Of a stretch of 7,132 nucleotides of DNA, positions 6,633 to 7,132 are shown one piece after another. The stretch comes from an uncultured bacterium. Its GTDB lineage: Bacteria > Chloroflexota > Anaerolineae > JACIWP01. Position 1 is the stretch's first letter, and the number at the start of each line of letters is the position of its first letter. Below the pieces are notes generated by a model. It ran no database searches. It saw only the letters and a program-made list of their open reading frames with translations, and had not been told where the DNA came from. Both the position numbers and the translations under genes were made by a program. The DNA lies in the NCBI GenBank assembly GCA_903872005.1, contig CAIQJD010000532.1, positions 1-7,132 on the forward strand. The letters run 5' to 3'.

Positions 6633-6673
6633 TGGGCGTCAGGCTTGCGAAGCCTTTCAGACCTCGGTAGCCT
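6623..6673 (+). terminator. Double hairpin after the beta-helix gene, containing a diverged copy of the 2929 terminator
   Basis: GACGCC (6623-6628) pairs with GGCGTC (6635-6640) around the stop codon, and AGGCTT (6641-6646) pairs with AAGCCT (6650-6655), followed by TTT. The block 6641-6673 matches 26 of 33 bases of the stem-loop at 2929-2961, one change pair being compensatory, but its long stem is now broken by mismatches. It probably still ends transcription, though less cleanly than the upstream one. Confidence 0.55.
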
Positions 6674-6682
6674 GTCTGTTAG

Positions 6683-6711
6683 TTGCTTTTGGCCACAGAT
6701 CGTCCTATAAT
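6683..6711 (+). promoter_or_regulatory. Predicted promoter of the cohesin-domain protein gene
   Basis: A perfect TATAAT at 6706-6711 is preceded, after 17 bases, by a weak -35 (TTGCTT, 6683-6688, only the TTG matching). Transcription would start near 6718, leaving a leader of about 43 bases. The good -10 and poor -35 suggest moderate strength or dependence on an activator. Confidence 0.55.
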
Positions 6712-6760
6712 GATCTCAATATCCGCTTTTCAGGTCCCTCTGAGGAAAGGAGCACATGCC

Positions 6761-7075
6761 ATGAAGAATTCTTGGCGCCCTACCGTCAGCCTCACCGCCA
6801 TCCTTATCGTCGTTCTGGCGATCCTCTCATTCAACAACCTTGCGGCAGCCATTGAGCCGCCCACGCCCAGCGTTTCGGCCGGCGGGGCCACCCTGCGCCT
6901 CTCGCCGGCACGCCAGCGCGTCGGCGTCGGCGACGACTTCTATGTAGATGTCATGATTGACAACGCCGTTGGCCTGGGCGGCTTCGAGGTCACCCTGACT
7001 TATAATCCCGCCTTCGTGCGCGCCACCGGCGCGACGCTCGGCTCTTTTCTCCGTTCTTGTCGATGTCAAACGTGA
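6761..7075 (+). pseudogene. Secreted cohesin-domain protein, reading frame broken inside the cohesin domain
   Basis: The frame encodes 104 residues from ATG 6761, which has AAAGGAG ending 8 bases upstream; an earlier in-frame start at 6683 overlaps the promoter and is rejected. Residues 1-30 are a signal peptide (positive MKNSWR tip, hydrophobic LTAILIVVLAIL, cut near LAAA-IE). Residues about 44-98 match the first strands of a type I-like cohesin domain: LRLSPARQRVGVGDDFYVDV, then GGFEVTLTYNP and GATLGSFLRS. A cohesin needs about 140 residues, but here only about 55 are present and the frame ends in RSCRCQT and a TGA. Base composition drops after about 7050, suggesting that the original gene is interrupted, frameshifted or joined to foreign sequence. 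If intact, the protein would be exported and bind dockerin-bearing partners, as in cellulosome-like or other surface assemblies. It could also be an assembly artefact at a contig end. Confidence 0.65.
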
Positions 7076-7132
7076 TTTGACCTAGCGTGTTTCCATCGGT
7101 AGAAAGAACATTCTGTGTCCGCTGTCGCCCAA
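7051..7132. other. Compositionally different tail, origin unknown
   Basis: These 82 bases are about 49% GC, lower than the sequence before them, and contain no GCCGGC site. No plus-strand frame continues the cohesin domain. On the minus strand a frame is open from the window edge, reading in part LSTDGNTLGQITFDIDKNG, which looks protein-like but is too short to name. No inverted repeat typical of an insertion sequence end could be recognised. Confidence 0.4.

Larger units (their letters stand above)
1..7132. repeat. Dispersed, highly iterated palindrome GCCGGC throughout the window
   Basis: A hand count gives about 70 occurrences of GCCGGC, often in tandem overlap as GCCGGCCGGC. Base composition alone would predict about 6-7. 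They lie in all frames of the transporter, regulator and beta-helix genes, are sparser in the corrinoid gene (three copies) and are absent from the last 80 bases. This resembles highly iterated palindromes such as cyanobacterial HIP1, which differ in sequence. Confidence 0.7.

Noticed and set aside
7060..7132. Resemblance of the minus-strand tail peptide (NTLGQ, TFDIDKNG) to DnaK substrate-domain sequence.
   Set aside because: The match is very short and lacks the connecting residues found in DnaK. No assignment is justified without the flanking sequence.

Overview
The window reads as a stretch of a GC-rich (roughly 60-65% by eye) free-living bacterial genome, most likely a Chloroflexota lineage of the Anaerolineae/Caldilineae type. 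This placement is an inference. It rests on the mix of genes (a cohesin-bearing secreted protein, and a very large secreted beta-helix protein with IPT/TIG and DUF2341 modules), on a C-terminal ...YLPLI... tail that I associate with secreted Chloroflexota proteins, and on extreme enrichment of the palindrome GCCGGC. No rRNA, tRNA, CRISPR array or transposase was found.

Layout. Positions 1-1911 hold a leftward unit: a FadR/GntR-family regulator (1911-1162), then after 48 bases an MFS/SLC45-like transporter (1113 to beyond the left edge, 371 residues visible). A divergent control region (1912-2268) separates this unit from a rightward single gene for a methyltransferase-associated corrinoid protein (2269-2904). 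The control region is unusually legible. It contains two back-to-back sigma70-type promoters with 17-base spacers, a perfect 13-base palindrome between their -35 boxes that is a good operator candidate, and a long imperfect hairpin in the regulator's leader. The corrinoid gene ends in a strong intrinsic terminator with a perfect 15-bp stem.

The right half is a cell-surface or secreted module. It has its own TTGACA/TATACT promoter, a 1187-residue secreted parallel beta-helix protein (3069-6632), and a terminator-like double hairpin that contains a diverged copy of the upstream terminator. A new TATAAT promoter then drives a signal-peptide protein that begins a cohesin domain (6761-7075) but stops inside it, close to the end of the window.

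How the genes may fit together. The regulator and transporter look like a ligand-responsive uptake operon for a small organic solute, probably a sugar or sugar acid. The regulator probably controls the divergent region and might also affect the corrinoid gene. The beta-helix protein resembles carbohydrate-active beta-helix enzymes and the cohesin protein is a surface-assembly module, so extracellular polysaccharide processing is a plausible shared theme. No catalytic assignment is secure. The corrinoid protein has no methyltransferase partner in view. The observations most worth following are the IPT/TIG domain that appears split by a nested DUF2341-LamG-like unit, the GCCGGC enrichment, the divergent promoter/palindrome arrangement, and the interrupted cohesin gene. 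I do not see a demonstrably new multi-gene system.
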